From: Annona cherimola
Lineage: Eukaryota > Streptophyta > Magnoliopsida > Magnoliales > Annonaceae
Assembly (NCBI GenBank): GCA_030490835.1
Contig: CM059973.1
Coordinates: 55,618,008-55,682,007, forward strand
DNA length: 64,000 nucleotides
Direction: 5' to 3'
Under the pieces are notes generated by a model, which was not told the origin of the DNA, ran no database searches, and saw only the letters and a list, made by a program, of their open reading frames with translations. Positions 44,701 to 57,093 of this stretch are shown here, piece by piece; the first letter of the stretch is position 1; each line of letters starts with the position of its first letter. Position numbers and translations under genes: made by a program.

Positions 44701-45946
44701 CTTTTCACTAATGAAAATTCACTTTTTGAAAGCAAAAAGTCAATGATTTTAACCATAAGTGGTTTAACATTTTTCCATGAGATTTATCTAAATCCAATCC
44801 ATCAATATGATAGTCAACCTTTTTTTTAGGCATCTATACAAAATTTTACCTCAAAATGACCATTCTAGTGCAAGATATGTGCATTCGAAATTTTTTTTAT
44901 GGAATTTGATGAAATTAAATCATTATCACCATAATTTAATAATGATTTTTATAATCCATACCATTTATTAGGCAAAGCACGTCAACATGTGCTTACCTTC
45001 CAAATTTCATGTCAATCCGCCTTATACACTTCAAGTTATAAATTTTCAAGCAATAACCTAATTAATCCCATAATTATCATTAATTTAACATAATTAATGG
45101 AATTAAATAATCATGCGACATCATCATTTCCTACACCTTTTTTTGTCTTTTTGTGCACATTAATCCACATTGAGCAAAGGTAATTAACTTAACCACTTTA
45201 CTTAGTCATTTGCTCTAATCTAATTCATCAAATTCAATCATATAATTAATAATTACCCAATACCTAAATTACAAGTATGTATCTCAAAATATTCTATGTA
45301 TCACATTGGTATAAGGATGGATTAGAAAATTTGACCCGCATTCATAAATAGGGTTAGATGGGTCAACCATGCTTCGACCTGAAGAGTCCCAACTCTCCCA
45401 TCATATTTTAATTTATTAAAAATATAAGCCTATATTTAAATTTTATTATTATTTTCTTTCAAAATTTTCATATTTTTTATAATTAACTATATCGACAATA
45501 GAAAATTTATCCACAAAACAATATAAGAAGCAATAAAAAGAATTTTCATACATATATAACTCTTATGTATAATTGTATAGTAACCTATTTTAATAAATTT
45601 ATGATATATTTTCTCATGTTTTGTTTTAGTAATAATTTTTTTTAATAATTAGTAAAATATTGAAGCATATAACATTTAAATTTAGTATAGATGCATATTT
45701 ATATTTGATAGATACATAAAGTCTTAAAATCATCTTATTTAATCCGCATTTTTTACCCGGTCTGTTGTCTTGAAACCGATCTGATGTCAACCTGAAGTTT
45801 GTCCCGGGACCTATTTAAAAAAAGTGAGGGTCAAACCGACGTTGTCCTGACCCGGTATAAAAATAAGGTCAAACTGAATTTTTAAAAAGTAGGGTCAGGG
45901 TTGGACAAATCCTGACCCAATATGACCCACCCGATTCCCACCCCTA
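41758..45946. mobile_element. hAT-like element split by an LTR-like insertion
   Basis: The left end TAGGGGTGGGAATTAGGGCG and right end CCCGATTCCCACCCCTA are inverted repeats of the TAGGGGTG hAT type. Subterminal regions are rich in GACCC and GGGTCA motifs. Flanks CATTCTAC and CATCCTTG agree at only 5 of 8 bases, so the duplication is eroded or absent. The hAT parts are about 41758-41850 and 45300-45946. No transposase seen. Confidence 0.6.
41851..45300 (+). mobile_element. LTR-like sequence C1 (Ty3/gypsy-type, probable)
   Basis: Starts TGGCGCCCCAACCCGAGCG, as in many plant gypsy LTRs, and matches 54695-55793 over about 1 kb (GGGATCATTTATTGATTG, TCCATAGGAGTTTA, GGTCACACTAGAGGG, CACCTCTAAAGTGGACCTAG, GAAAGCAAGTTTTC). 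It continues with GGACGTCC-rich sequence to about 45300. No coding region, PBS or clear right end is visible, so I cannot say whether it is one long solo LTR or a deleted element. Confidence 0.5.
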
Positions 45947-46912
45947 CATCCTTGTAATGTTCCATTGCCTAAATATTCTCAATAACTAGTCAATGAGTAC
46001 CATACAACCTAAGAAAAATTTGACAGCATCTCCCCATAATATATAAGAGGTGGTATGGAATACAAGACCTGTTAATCATAAGCATTTCAATTTCATTCCA
46101 AACGTGACATTCAACTCTACATTTATACACTTGTATCTTCATATAATAAGGACATTCACATAGAAAAAAAATATTGAAATTTATCCTTATACAACATCAA
46201 ACCAAAGGATCATATGCATCCACACAGATTGTAATTAAGTTCAAAATACTAAATTCAATATGTTTGTCAAAGTTGAATCTGATTGAGTAATTGTCTACAT
46301 ATACTAATATCAAAAGAGAGCATAAATTCCAAAATAACCGTGATCAAAGATGTTAATCTAATGGTCTACAAGACTAGGTCCTCCATTTGTCCCACCTTGA
46401 GGCTCCCCACCTGGCTTATGATTTAAAGACAAAATAATAAACCATGTGAGTCTAAATAGATTTAGTAAGTAGATAGTAGTTAACACAAATTAGAAATAAA
46501 TAAAATTTTGGATGCACATGCCATGATCAATATAAGACATATGGGTTAAACACCCACTCCCAAGAATGTATGCATATAACCACGTATAAAGAAAAAGACA
46601 CGAATAATCCTCTACTCATGTCAATGAAGAGCCATGAACAACCTTTTACAACCACCAATCTTAAATAACACAACATACGTAACAAACAAGAATAAATGTC
46701 ACATACCATAAACACAACATCAATAAAATTTACAAGGTTTACTTTAAATTCAATATACCAATTGTCACACAAGCATTTCGCCAAACACATGGTAGGTGCA
46801 AAAGAGGTAACCTCTAGTTTATACTCTCGTTTCAACTAAATCGAGTAACGTCACATTTTAATAATGTAAAAATTGCTAACAAGTCATTTATTTCATAAAA
46901 ATCGCACATTAA
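45947..46912. other. Unassigned sequence, possibly LTR-derived
   Basis: AT-rich. Some phrases are typical of gypsy LTRs (ACCATGTGAGTCTAAATAG, TTTAGTAAGTAG). Ends abruptly at the Athila LTR start (46913). No coding potential beyond a 102-codon minus-strand ORF without family motifs. Confidence 0.3.
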
Positions 46913-48368
46913 TGATAACTCGTCAAAATGCGAGTTATTACAGCTCATTTTGGACTAGTTTTGAATATTGGTCCAAGAGAATTTGGTAAATTTGTACTCA
47001 TTTAGCTTAGTTTTCATTCATTTTATATTTCATGCACCGCGTTGAGATTTCATGCATTTTTAGTGTAATTCAGGGTAAATTTTATGGTTTTTGATTTTTT
47101 GTAATACCATCTCATTATTTATAAGTACATTTATTTGTTTTAGGTTGTTTTTGTAGGCAAAGAATGATGAAATGAAGGATAAAGCAAACGGTGCAAAGCA
47201 AGCCTTAATGTGTATCCAAAGACATCGGTGCCTTGGTGTCGATTTCTGGCGCCTAAGCGCCAAACCACCACCTTAGAAGAAAATTCCAGAAATCCCAAGT
47301 CGACAAGCATCTAGAAAGTCGGCGTTAACCCCCACACATGTGAATTCGAGCACATGTTTTGTGCTAAGTTAAACGGGAGTATAAATATAACACTTAGGGT
47401 TCGAAAATAGGAGAGAGAAGCTCGTGGAGGCAGCCACAAGTGGAGAAAAAGAAGGAATTCGAGCCAAAAGTAATTTGAAGTGAAGATCCAGCCTCGTTTG
47501 GTGGAAACAAGTAAGTTTTAGCTCTTCTTTCTTACTCTCTACATATTTTTTTCCTTTTCTTTCTTGTTGGGTTGTATTTAAACTTTGTTTTAATGGGATT
47601 TGATTTCATGTTCATGAGCTAAACTTCAAAAGATGGAATGTTGAGATGAGTTGACTTTGAAATCATGTTAAATTGGTTCTTGATGATTTGAATATGAATA
47701 TTTAATTGTTGTATACATGTGTTGTGTGAATTTACCCTTACATGTGGTGTTTAATGCTTTTTACAAACCTAGTTACCTTGTAAGATGATCTAATTGCTAG
47801 ATTCATGCTTAGAAAAGGTGAATCTAGACAAGATTCATATGTATGGTATAGGTTTCTCACTTTGACAAGGAGAAATGTTAAAATTAATGAGAATATACCA
47901 TTAAACCCTATGTAATCATAAACAAGTTATGAGCAAATCAATCCCGCCATACTCGGTTGCATGGGAACATAGCAACAAGGTGTTGTGAAATTAGCCTTAT
48001 TATGTTGGAAAGCATATATAGAGATTTATGAACTTGGATTAGTAAATCCCTGCACAACTAAGTAAATAGGAGCCAATTTAATATGGTTTAGAGTCAAGGA
48101 TTCCCAACTCTCCCATCTATTATAACCAATCTTAAGAATCCTTATCAATATTCTGCTTATCCACTAATCTTTAACTCATTTCATTCACTTCTATGCAAAC
48201 ATTCATTCAACTTTCTCTATCTCTCCAAGGCAATTGAATTTAAAGACATAATTAGTTTAGACTAATCCTCAAGGGAACGATACTCTACTCACTCTTTATT
48301 TCTTGATCGACATGTATACTTGTGTTAAAACGAGCATTTTAATTAGACATATACGCCGCTCGTTAAGT
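46913..48368 (+). repeat. 5' LTR of the Athila-type element
   Basis: About 1.46 kb from TGATAACTCGTC to about CGCTCGTTAAG just before the PBS. It contains a TATA-like AGTATAAATATAAC near 47380, followed by AGGAGAGAGAAGC, consistent with the transcription start area. No second LTR is available in the window for age comparison. Confidence 0.75.
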
Positions 48369-48370
48369 TT

Positions 48371-48392
48371 TTGGCACCATTGCTGTGGAGTG
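48371..48392 (+). other. Primer binding site, tRNA-Asp type
   Basis: TGGCACCATTGCTGTGGAG directly after the LTR resembles the tRNA-Asp 3'-end complement used by Athila/Tat elements, with a few transitions. Confidence 0.65.
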
Positions 48393-48559
48393 GTGCTAAC
48401 TTATTAGTCTTTAATTCCTGTTACTTTTCTATATAAAATTGTAAATATATCCAAATTGTATAGATATTTTAGTTTTATATTTTTCATTTTAATACAATTA
48501 AATTGGTCTTTGCAGGGCTTATTATTTTTGCATGCACTGAGGAAGGGCCGAAAAGGATA

Positions 48560-49670
48560 AAATTATACCATTCGATCCTGAACCGAAGAGAACATATCTG
48601 AGAAGGCGTCGCAGAAGCAGAAAGGCTAGAAGTCAAAATATTCAAATGGAGCACGCAGGAGGTCGAGACGAAAATCTTAATGCAAATCAGCAGGGGAACC
48701 AACAGTTTGAGGTCCAACATCCTCCACAATAAGATGATTTGGACCAACCTATTTGAGATCTCATCGTAATGGGACAAAATGCAGTGTAAACCAGCATTCA
48801 ACATCCTCCTATCAACACCAAAAACTTTGAGATCAAGCCCGTGGTTTTTCAAATACTATAGTTCATATGGTGGTTTGAGGGTTTGCCTTCGGAAGATCCA
48901 CATCATCATCTTTGAAACTTTCTGCAAATTATGAACACATTCAAGCAGCATGGAGTCTCGGACGAAGCTATGAGGCTGAGAACTTTTCGATTTTCTTTGA
49001 GGGACAAAGCATCTGAGTGGTTGGACTCATTGTCACCCAACTCTGTTAACACTTGGAATGATTTGGCACAGAAATTTTTCGAAAAATATTTTCCTCCTGC
49101 CAAGTTAGCCAAGCTCAGAATGGATATAGTTTCATTTAAACAACATGGAGAAGAGACTCTATCGGAAGCTTGGGATCGATTCAAGGACTTACTTCACAAA
49201 TATCCTCATCATGGGATTCAGCCATGGGTATAAATTTAGATATTCTATAATGGTCTCCAAGATTCTACCCGTCATATGGTAGATTCTTCATCAACTGGAT
49301 CACTACTGCGGAAAAGTTATTGAGAATCCTATGCACTACTGGAAAATATGGCTGCAAATACATACCAATTGCCTTTTGAAAGGAGCCGAAGTGGAGGTCT
49401 ACTTCAGTTGGACGCAGTCTCATCCATTAAAGCTCATATTGATGCTTTGTCTAAGCAAATTCAAAATTTGTCAAAGTCTACCAATGTTAATGAAGTAGGG
49501 ACTTCCACATCTTCGTCATCGTCAGAAGAATATTGTACATGGTGCGGAGAATTTAGCTACCCTTGTGAACAATATGATTCCAAACCGGAGTCAGTTAATC
49601 GTGTAGGCAATTTCCAGAGGAATTAAGCAAATCCTTATGCCAACACTTATAATCAATGATGGAGAAATTA
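48560..49670 (+). pseudogene. Athila gag pseudogene
   Basis: One frame carries, in order, an Arg-rich N-terminus (RTYLRRRRRSRKAR), the retrotrans_gag core (LRTFRFSLRDKASEWLDSL, NTWNDLAQKFFEKYFPP, EAWDRFKDLLHKYPHHGI), FYNGL, and a Cys-containing segment YCTWCGEFSYPCEQY. In-frame stops occur, among others at 49231-49233 and near 49310. The gag knuckle is degenerate. Confidence 0.85.
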
Positions 49671-50399
49671 TCCTAATTTTTTTTGAATAATCAAGCTAGG
49701 CCGAATTATCCACCGGGGTTCTCTCAGCCACTATAACAATAACAAGTGAGACCAGTTCAACCTAATCCACCTCCTTGTGAAGAGAAGAAATCAAATTTGA
49801 AAAATTTATTTATGCAATTCATGCAATCCCAGATCACCGCAAACAAAAATTTGGAAGTGCAAATAGGACAACTTTCTTCAGCCATAAATAGTCGCCCTTA
49901 AAGCACATTGCCAGGTGATACTGAACAAAATTCTAAAGAAAAATGCAAGGAGCAAGTGCAAGCTGTTACTTTAAGGAGTAGTAGACAACTTTCTGAAGTC
50001 ACTCACCCAGAACAAGTCGTGGGATTCGCTGATCCCTCTTCGTATAATTCATAAGAAGCAGAGGAGGAATTAAATGAACTCCTCTCAAGCAAGCAGATGA
50101 TATTATTGCCATTGTTCAAAGGCCATTTCCTCCATTTCATCAAAGTCTTGAAAAGAATAAGAATGAGAGTCGGTTCAAGAAATTCTTAGAGGTATTAAAA
50201 CAGTTGCATATCAATATACATCTTGTGGAAGCCATGGAGCAAATGCCTAATTACGCAAAATTTATGAAGGACATCTTGACAAAGAAAAGGTGACTAACAG
50301 AGTTTGAAACAATGGTGTTATCAGAAGAATGTAGTGCTATGGTGTAAAGGAAGTTGCCGCCTAAGCTGAAGGACCTGGGGAGCTTCACCATTCCATGCA

Positions 50400-50692
50400 C
50401 TATTGGAAAATAATATTTTGAGAGAGCTCTTTGTGACCTGGGAGCCAGTATCAACCTAATGTCAAAATTCATGTTCAGAAAACTTAGCATTAGAGAAGCA
50501 CAACCTATAACAGTAATGCTTCAATTGGTAGATCGTTCCATGATATATCCAGAGGGTATCATCGAAGATGTGCTTGTTAAAGTGGACAAATTTATATTTC
50601 CAGTAGACTTTATTGTTCTGGACTATGAAGAGGATCGAGATGTGCCGATCATTTTGGGTCAGCCATTCCTCGCTACTGACACAAGCCGGTGA
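50400..50692 (+). pseudogene. Athila protease (retropepsin) remnant
   Basis: ERALCDLGASINLMS contains the active-site-like DLGA (normally D-S/T-G); the segment FPVDFIVLDYEEDRDVPIILGQPFLAT matches the retropepsin flap-to-C-terminal region. The coding frame shifts near 50690 into another frame that continues to 50975. Confidence 0.8.
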
Positions 50693-51119
50693 GCTTACTT
50701 TGCCACTGCAGAATGAAAAGATCACACGTAGTGTGTTTAAAGCTTTGCAATTGCCAAATGATCCAGAGAAGTGTTTTATGATTGATATGGTAGATTCAGC
50801 TGTACAAGCCGAATTCAAATTTATGTCGCATAAAGATATTCTAAAAGCATCACTGGTCAATGAAACAAATAAAGCTGATGAGGAATCAGCTGAGATGATA
50901 TGTTATTTACAGCAATCTTTGATCTTTACACGTTATCCACAAAAGTTTGAATTGTTAGAGCTCAATCTGGATTAATTCAAACACCTAAAGCCATCAATTG
51001 AGGAGCTACCAATGTTAGAGCTGAAACCTCTCCCATCTCATCTAAGGTACGTGTATTTGGGGTAGAATCATCGCTCCTAGTTATTATTTCTGCGGCATTA
51101 GATTCTCTGTAAGAAGAAA

Positions 51120-52560
51120 AATTGCTTAGAGTGCTCAGAGACTACAAGAAAGCTATTGGATGGACCATTGTAGACGTTAGGGGTATTAGTCCATCTTTCT
51201 GTATGCACAAAATGCCATTAGAAGAGAATTCAAAGTCGTTCATTGAAGCCCAAAGAAGATTGAATCCTATCATGAAAGAGGTAGTAAAAAAGGAGATTAT
51301 CAAATGGCTTGACGCAGGCATTATCTATCCTATCTTTGACAGTTCCTGGGTTAGTTCGATGTAGTGCGTTCTAAAAAAAGGTGGAATGACAGTAGTATCT
51401 AATGAAAATAATGAATTAATTCCAACTTGGATAGTTACTGGTTAGAGAGTGTGCATGGACTATCGAAAGCTGAATAAAGCTACTAGGAAGGACCACTTTC
51501 CGCTCCCGTTTATTGATCAGATGCTAGACAAGCTGGGAGGATGGGAATTCTATTGCTTTCTGGATAGTTATTCTGGCTATCACCAAATTATGATTGCACC
51601 CGAAGATCAGGAAAAGACTATCTTCACATGTCCATATCAAACATTTGCATTCAGATGAATGCCATTTGGCTTATGCAATGCGCTTGCCACATTCCAACAT
51701 TGCATGATGGTCATTTTCATTGACATGGTTGAAGATTTTCTGGAAGTATTTATGGATGACTTTTCTATGTTTGGAAATTCATTTGACAAGTGTCTTACCA
51801 ATTTATCAAAAATGTTGCAACGTTACGAAGATATAAACTTAGATCTTAACTGGGAAAAATGTCATTTCATGGTGCAAGAGGGTATAGTATTTGGACACCG
51901 GGTTTCCAGACAAGGCATTGAAGTTGACAAGGCAAAAATTGAGGCAATTGAAAAGCTTCCTCCTCCCACATCAATTAAGGGCATTCGAAGTTTTCTGGGG
52001 CATGTAGGATTTTATAGGAGATTTATAAAGGATTTCTCAAGGATCGCTAAGCCACTATGCACTCTATTAGAGAAGGATGCACCATTGAAGTTTGATATTG
52101 CGTGTATGCAATCATTCCAAGAGTTGAAGAGAAGACTGGTGTCAGTGCTAATTATCATTTCTCCTTATTGGAGTCTTCCTTTTGAATTAATGTGCGATAC
52201 TAGCGACTTTGCAATTGGGGCGATATTAGGATAGAGAAAGAATACGGTCTTTCATTCCATTTATTACGCAAGTAAGACCTTAAATGAGGCGCAACTAAAT
52301 TACACCACTCCAGAAAAAGAGTTATTGGCAGTGGTGTTTGCATTTGATAAATTTAGATCATATTTGGTTGGGACTAAGGTAATTGTCTATCCAATCATTC
52401 AGCAATAAAATATCTGATTGCAAAGAAGGATGCGAAACTTGCTTAATCCGGTGGGTCTTGTTGCTTCAATAGTTTGACCTTGAAATTAAGGACCGAAAAG
52501 GAGCCAAAAATTAAGTAGCTAATCACCTATCCAGCTTAGAAAGCAAGCAACATTTTCAAG
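51120..52560 (+). pseudogene. Athila reverse transcriptase and RNase H remnant
   Basis: A single frame from 51122 runs through VCMDYRKLNKATRKDHFPLP, the MPFGLCNA motif, the catalytic FMDDF (near 51750) and FLGHVGFYRRFIKDFS, into RNase H text (FELMCDTSDFAIGAILG, KTLNEAQLNYTTPEKELLAV). In-frame stops lie at 51362, about 51444, 51656 and 52232, then a frameshift near 52390. The Asp residues of the DD pair are kept even though the frame is broken. Confidence 0.9.
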
Positions 52561-52799
52561 ATATGGACTATATCAGAGAAGTGTTCCCAGATGAGCAGTT
52601 ATTTTCCATTTCTCAAAGCAATACACCCTGATATGCAGACTTTATGAATTATATAGTTAGTGGAATACTGCCTCCTAGATTCAATTATCACCAGAAAAAG
52701 AAATTTCTTCATGATGTCAAATTTTATTTTTGGGATGAACCATATTTGTTCAAGCAATGACTAGACTAGTTATACAGGAGATGCATTCCAGAAAGTGAG

Positions 52800-53905
52800 A
52801 TAGAGCAAATATTGGAAAACTGTCATTCATCACCATATAGGGGTCACTTCCAGGGAGATAAAATTGCTGCAAAAGTACTTCAGTCGGGTTTTTATTGGCC
52901 TTCTCTATTTAAGGATGCTCATTCATTTGTTAAAAGGTGCGACTAATGCCAGTGTACTAAGAATATTACAAAAAGACATGAAATGTTGCTTACTAATGTC
53001 ATTAAAGTTGAGCTCTTTGATGTTTGGGGCATTGATTTCATGGGGCCCTTCATTCCTTCTTTTGCCAATCAATATATCTTGGTTGCGGTTGATTATGTTT
53101 CCAAATGGGTTGAATGGTACCTACTCCAGCGAGTGATGCTAAAGCAGTTTTTAAACTTGTCAAGAAAAATATATTTACTCATTTTGGCACACCAAGGGTG
53201 ATCGTTAGTGATGGAGTTTCACACTTCTACAATCGGCAATTCATGGCAATATTAACCAAATATGGAGTATGCCACCGGATCTCCACAACATATCATCCTC
53301 AAGCTAATGGACAGGTTGAGCTTGTCAATAGAGAGTTAAAATAAATTCTCGAGAAAACAATTAGGCCATCTCGCAAGGATTGGTCTCTCAAGTTGGATGA
53401 TGCTTTATGGCCCTATCGCACCACTTACAAAACGCAGCTTGGTATGTCTCCATATCAGTTGGTTTATGGCAAGGTTTGCCATTTGTCGCTAGAATTAGAA
53501 CACGATGCATATTGGGCAGTAAAGAAGTTGAATCTAGATATGAAGCAAGCTGGTGAGCGAAGACTATTGCGGCTTAACGAACGAGATGAATTTAGAATAC
53601 AAGATTTGAGAATGCCAAAATCTACAAAGAGAAAGTGAAAAAATGGCATGATAAAAGGATCTTGCCAAGGCGATTTGAGCCAAGTCAAAAAGTACTACTT
53701 TTTAATTCCAAATTAAAGCTCTTTCCTGGAAAGTTTAAGTCGCGCTGCTCAGGACCATTTATTGTCTTAAGAACAACTGATCATGGTGCAGTGAAGGTAC
53801 TGAATGAAAAATCAAATGGAAGTTTTGTAGTGAATGGGCAAAGACTGAAATATTACATGGGAGAAGATTTACATCGTTGCAAAGAGGTGGTGTTGTTAAG
53901 AGATT
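52800..53905 (+). pseudogene. Athila integrase remnant
   Basis: Begins with a zinc-binding region (NCHSSPYRGHFQGDK, GFYWPSLF, CQCTKN). The catalytic triad is visible: Asp in GIDFMGPF, Asp in VSDGVSHFYN and Glu in NGQVELVNRE. It ends with GPFIVLRTTDHGAVKV and a stop at 53905-53907. Frameshifts near 53115 and 53615 and a stop at 53342 break it. Confidence 0.9.
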
Positions 53906-53907
53906 AG

Positions 53908-54694
53908 TCTGAGGACAAAATGTCGGGCCGAGGATAATAAACTTAGCTCTGAATGGGCGGCAACCCATTATCCCTTTTTGATTTTTTTTCTAAGGCATGA
54001 CTTTGTGATCTATCTTATGTGCCTTGAAGCAGGGAAACCTGGAAAGATCATCAATTTTGAAACCATTCAAGCCAATGAGAATTTGATTCAATATTAGGTC
54101 AATTCTTATTCATTTGGTTGGGTGATCGTCAAAATTTTGAGTGTAATTATGAACCCCATAATTGTGGAGTGGCTCAAGATCATGATAGTCTCAAATTCAT
54201 CATTTCAAGGAGGATCCCACTCAAGGTGTAATTTCAGCTGTTGCAGCAGCTTGACACTATATGGTATGAAAAATTGCAATTTCTGTTGTATTTCAAGAAA
54301 ATCCAAGCAAGAAGGTGTAAACCCAATCCAAGTGCTAAATGATCAAATTGATTTGGGGAAACTATTCATATGTGTGGTTAGAGAAATTCAAGACAAAAGG
54401 ATAGTGGCGACCCGGCGCCCCAATCTAGTGCCTCGGTGCTGCAAGAAGCAACGTGTTGCATCGCAGAGTCAGAAAGCCAGGGCCTAGGCACCGACCAAGA
54501 GGCACCGCAGCGCAGAGTAGTGGACAACCCGACCCAGACGATGTTTAAAAGCAGAACTTAGGGTTTTTTAAACCCTAAACTTCTAAGCCGGCGTCGTCTT
54601 TCCTCTCCTCTCTTCTCCTTCACCTCCAAAACCTAAGCCCTAGCTCCTAAACCCACCATTATCCTCTCATTCCATCTTGCTTATCTTCTTCCTC
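53908..54694 (+). other. Post-integrase region of the Athila element
   Basis: The GGCACC- and GGCGCC-rich phrases at about 54405-54510 and the AAACCCTAA then CTCTCCTCTCTTCTCC leader at about 54560-54690 resemble the leader that precedes the extra 3' ORF in this lineage. The 121-codon ORF at 54122-54487 lacks any recognisable domain. The ORF that would follow is missing, cut off by C2. Confidence 0.4.
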
Positions 54695-55793
54695 TGTGGC
54701 ACCCCAACCCGTGCGTCATAATATGAGCCTTACTCCGGGATCATTTATTGATTGATAAACGTGAATAGGATTATTGCCCTGTCACACGGTGTGTTGATAA
54801 CATGCACATTTATTTACTTTTTCTCTCCATAGGAGTTTATCTCATAGCACTTAATCATTTATATACCAATTTGCCCACTTCTAGCCATTAACGAGCTCTG
54901 ATATACACATTCAACACTTATTTTCAACGCATTATTTCCAACATACAATATAAAACTTTATAACATTCATATTAGGCTACAATATACATACAAAACTCAT
55001 CATTTTTTTTCAAAATAATGACATATTCCAATCCATATCACATCTGAGACGTATAATCCCATGGAGATGCAAACAATTTGTAAACATTCTTTCCATAAAA
55101 TATTGTCATTCATATAGATGCATATAAAGAAATACAAGAGTCATATCTCTTCATTTAAACTTGAGCTTTTCCTCTGTAGTGATCTTGCACTTATCTTAGG
55201 ATTTGAAAAACAAATCGTGAGTATTAACTTAGTAACCAAGCTGCATAGTTTTTAGGCAAAGTTTTTCTTATATAAACATTTTTGAATAGCCAACATTATA
55301 CCCAACATGGATATATCACGAATAATGCAATGATTTATTATCAATATAATATGAACATCATAATGATGATTGCTAGCTAGGCGATCATCCTATTATTCTG
55401 CTCCCATTTCAAGGAGGGCGCCACTAGCCTTTGACTTATTTTCTCGACTTGGTCACACTAGAGGGAGACAACTGGTCCGCTTACACCTCTAAAGTGGACC
55501 TAGTTCCTTCTGCACCATGAACATAGACATGTTAGCATAATTTTCATAAATAACCATTTAAACCATAATTTCTCAACATCATTTAAATAAAATAGTATTC
55601 AAGTCATTTTGCAAGAGTTATAGAAATGATCATCCTTAAATAAATTCAAAAACATTCAAACATCCATTTATAATATATATTTCAAAAGCATTTAAACATC
55701 AATTTGCATGATAATCTCAACACTTTGTGAAAGCAAGTTTTCGAAAGTTTGCTTGCTTAATTGTAGTCACTTTAATCCCTTGCTTCAACCTTT
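54695..55793 (+). mobile_element. LTR-like sequence C2, truncated copy of C1
   Basis: Starts TGTGGCACCCCAACCCGTGCG and matches C1 for about 1.1 kb with the same block order. It is cut at 55793 where the copia LTR begins (TGTTGGAAACATG). Similarity to C1 is high enough to align by eye across its whole length. Confidence 0.7.
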
Positions 55794-55894
55794 TGTTGGA
55801 AACATGTGGAAAATAAGCCAAGTTTATGTTTTGATGATTAACATGTTTGTGAAGATGATTGAAGGTTATAAAAATAAAGAATATGAAGTATGGA

Positions 55895-56735
55895 AAGTCA
55901 AGTCGATTTCCAAGTCGACTCAGGCATCGACTTAGGCCAAGTCGATCCCCAAGTCGACTCCAATAGCGACTTCGGCTCGACATTTTCGTCCATAGTTGAA
56001 AACGGAGAACCAAGCTACCGAAGTCGCAAACGAAGTCGACTCCGCATGCGACTTGGGTAAAGTCGCAGACTAAGTCGACTTCAGCTTCGACATCGAGGTG
56101 TCATTTTCATCCAGAGTTGAAATCGGGGACGAGAGCTGCCGAAGTCGCATCCCAAGTCGACTCCGCATGCGACTTGGGTGAAGTCGCAGACCAAGTCGAC
56201 TCCAGCTTCAACTTCAGTGCGGAAATTGCTGAATGAGTTAATTCAATGACAGATTTGAATGGAGATGAAGATCAAGACAACTCAAACACTCAAATGAAGA
56301 TCAAATGGAGAATCAAAGCAATCAGGGTTGCATGAATCCATCATGTTGGATCATGAACACTTACTCGGACATCTTCCATGCATTCCAAGATTCAAGTACT
56401 CAAGAACTCAAGAAAAGAAATCCAAGGTTTTCTATGTAAATAATCATACAGTGTTCCAAAGAGATATAAATCAAGGGAGAACAATCAATATGAAGAAAAT
56501 CAAGTGATCAAAGTCATCTCTGAAGATTTCAAGTTCAACTAACAAGCTGAAGAAGTGAAGTCGCACCCGAAGTCGACTTTACCTGCGACTTGGGTCAAGT
56601 CGAGGACCAAGTCGACCCAGACTGGAACTTGAAGAAGCTGCGACAGGCGAAGTCACACCCGAAGTCGACTCCATCTACGACTTGGACGAAGTCGCACCCG
56701 AAGTCGACTCCACCTGCGACTTGGGTCGCAACAGT
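55895..56735 (+). repeat. GTCGAC-rich minisatellite inside the LTR
   Basis: Irregular ~35-45 bp units of the form AAGTCG(N4-6)AAGTCGACTCC(N5-8)CGACTT(A/G)GG, repeated around ten times in two blocks (about 55905-56220 and 56555-56730). Each unit can fold on AAGTCG/CGACTT arms. Much richer in CG than the surrounding DNA. The same units occur in the solo LTR at about 57600-57810 and 58020-58065. Confidence 0.75.
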
Positions 56736-56827
56736 CGAAAAACTTTCGAACGTTGGCGCATTAAATGCGCGCCACCTACCTCCAAACGTTCGGATTCCCT
56801 CGCAAATTATATAAGGCATTCAATATA

Positions 56828-57093
56828 GGGTGTGTTTAGTAATGAATAAAATTTTTGATGAAAACTTTTGAAGAATAAAAGTTGTCAAATGATGTGATAT
56901 TGTAGGGGTAATGATGAGGAGTAAAGAAAATAAATTTAAAATAAATAGGTTAGTTGTATTGATATTTGTGTAGAAATGATTGAAAAGTAGGGTTGTTGTA
57001 TAGAAAGATGTGTAAAAAATAATTAAAAAAAGAGTAGTTATGGAGAGTGAAAAGTTTTAACTTGACAACTTTTGTAAATTGCCAAACACATCC
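56828..57093. mobile_element. Tourist-like MITE T5 inside the copia LTR
   Basis: A 266-bp element, GGGTGTGTTTAGTAATG to CCAAACACATCC, with ATA on each side. The solo LTR of the same family lacks it (it reads CATTCAATATGAACGAGG there), giving a direct empty-site comparison. Confidence 0.88.

Larger units (their letters stand above)
46913..54694 (+). mobile_element. Decayed Athila-type Ty3/gypsy retrotransposon, 3' truncated
   Basis: Layout: 5' LTR 46913 to about 48368, PBS about 48371, gag about 48560-49670, protease about 50400-50690, RT/RNase H about 51120-52560, integrase about 52800-53905, then a non-coding tail to 54694. The lineage is indicated by the LTR start TGATAACTCGTCAAAATGCG, the tRNA-Asp-like PBS, the gag phrase CTWCGEF with VNRVGNF, and the integrase end [23 protein letters not shown]. 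No 3' LTR is present: the element stops where the C2 LTR-like sequence begins. At least three frameshifts and many in-frame stops make it non-functional. Confidence 0.88.

Noticed and set aside
46527..46835. 102-codon minus-strand ORF
   Set aside because: No recognisable motif and located in LTR-like sequence.
54122..54487. 121-codon ORF as an envelope-like gene of the Athila element
   Set aside because: No membrane segments or similarity; lies in the leader region before where such an ORF would begin.
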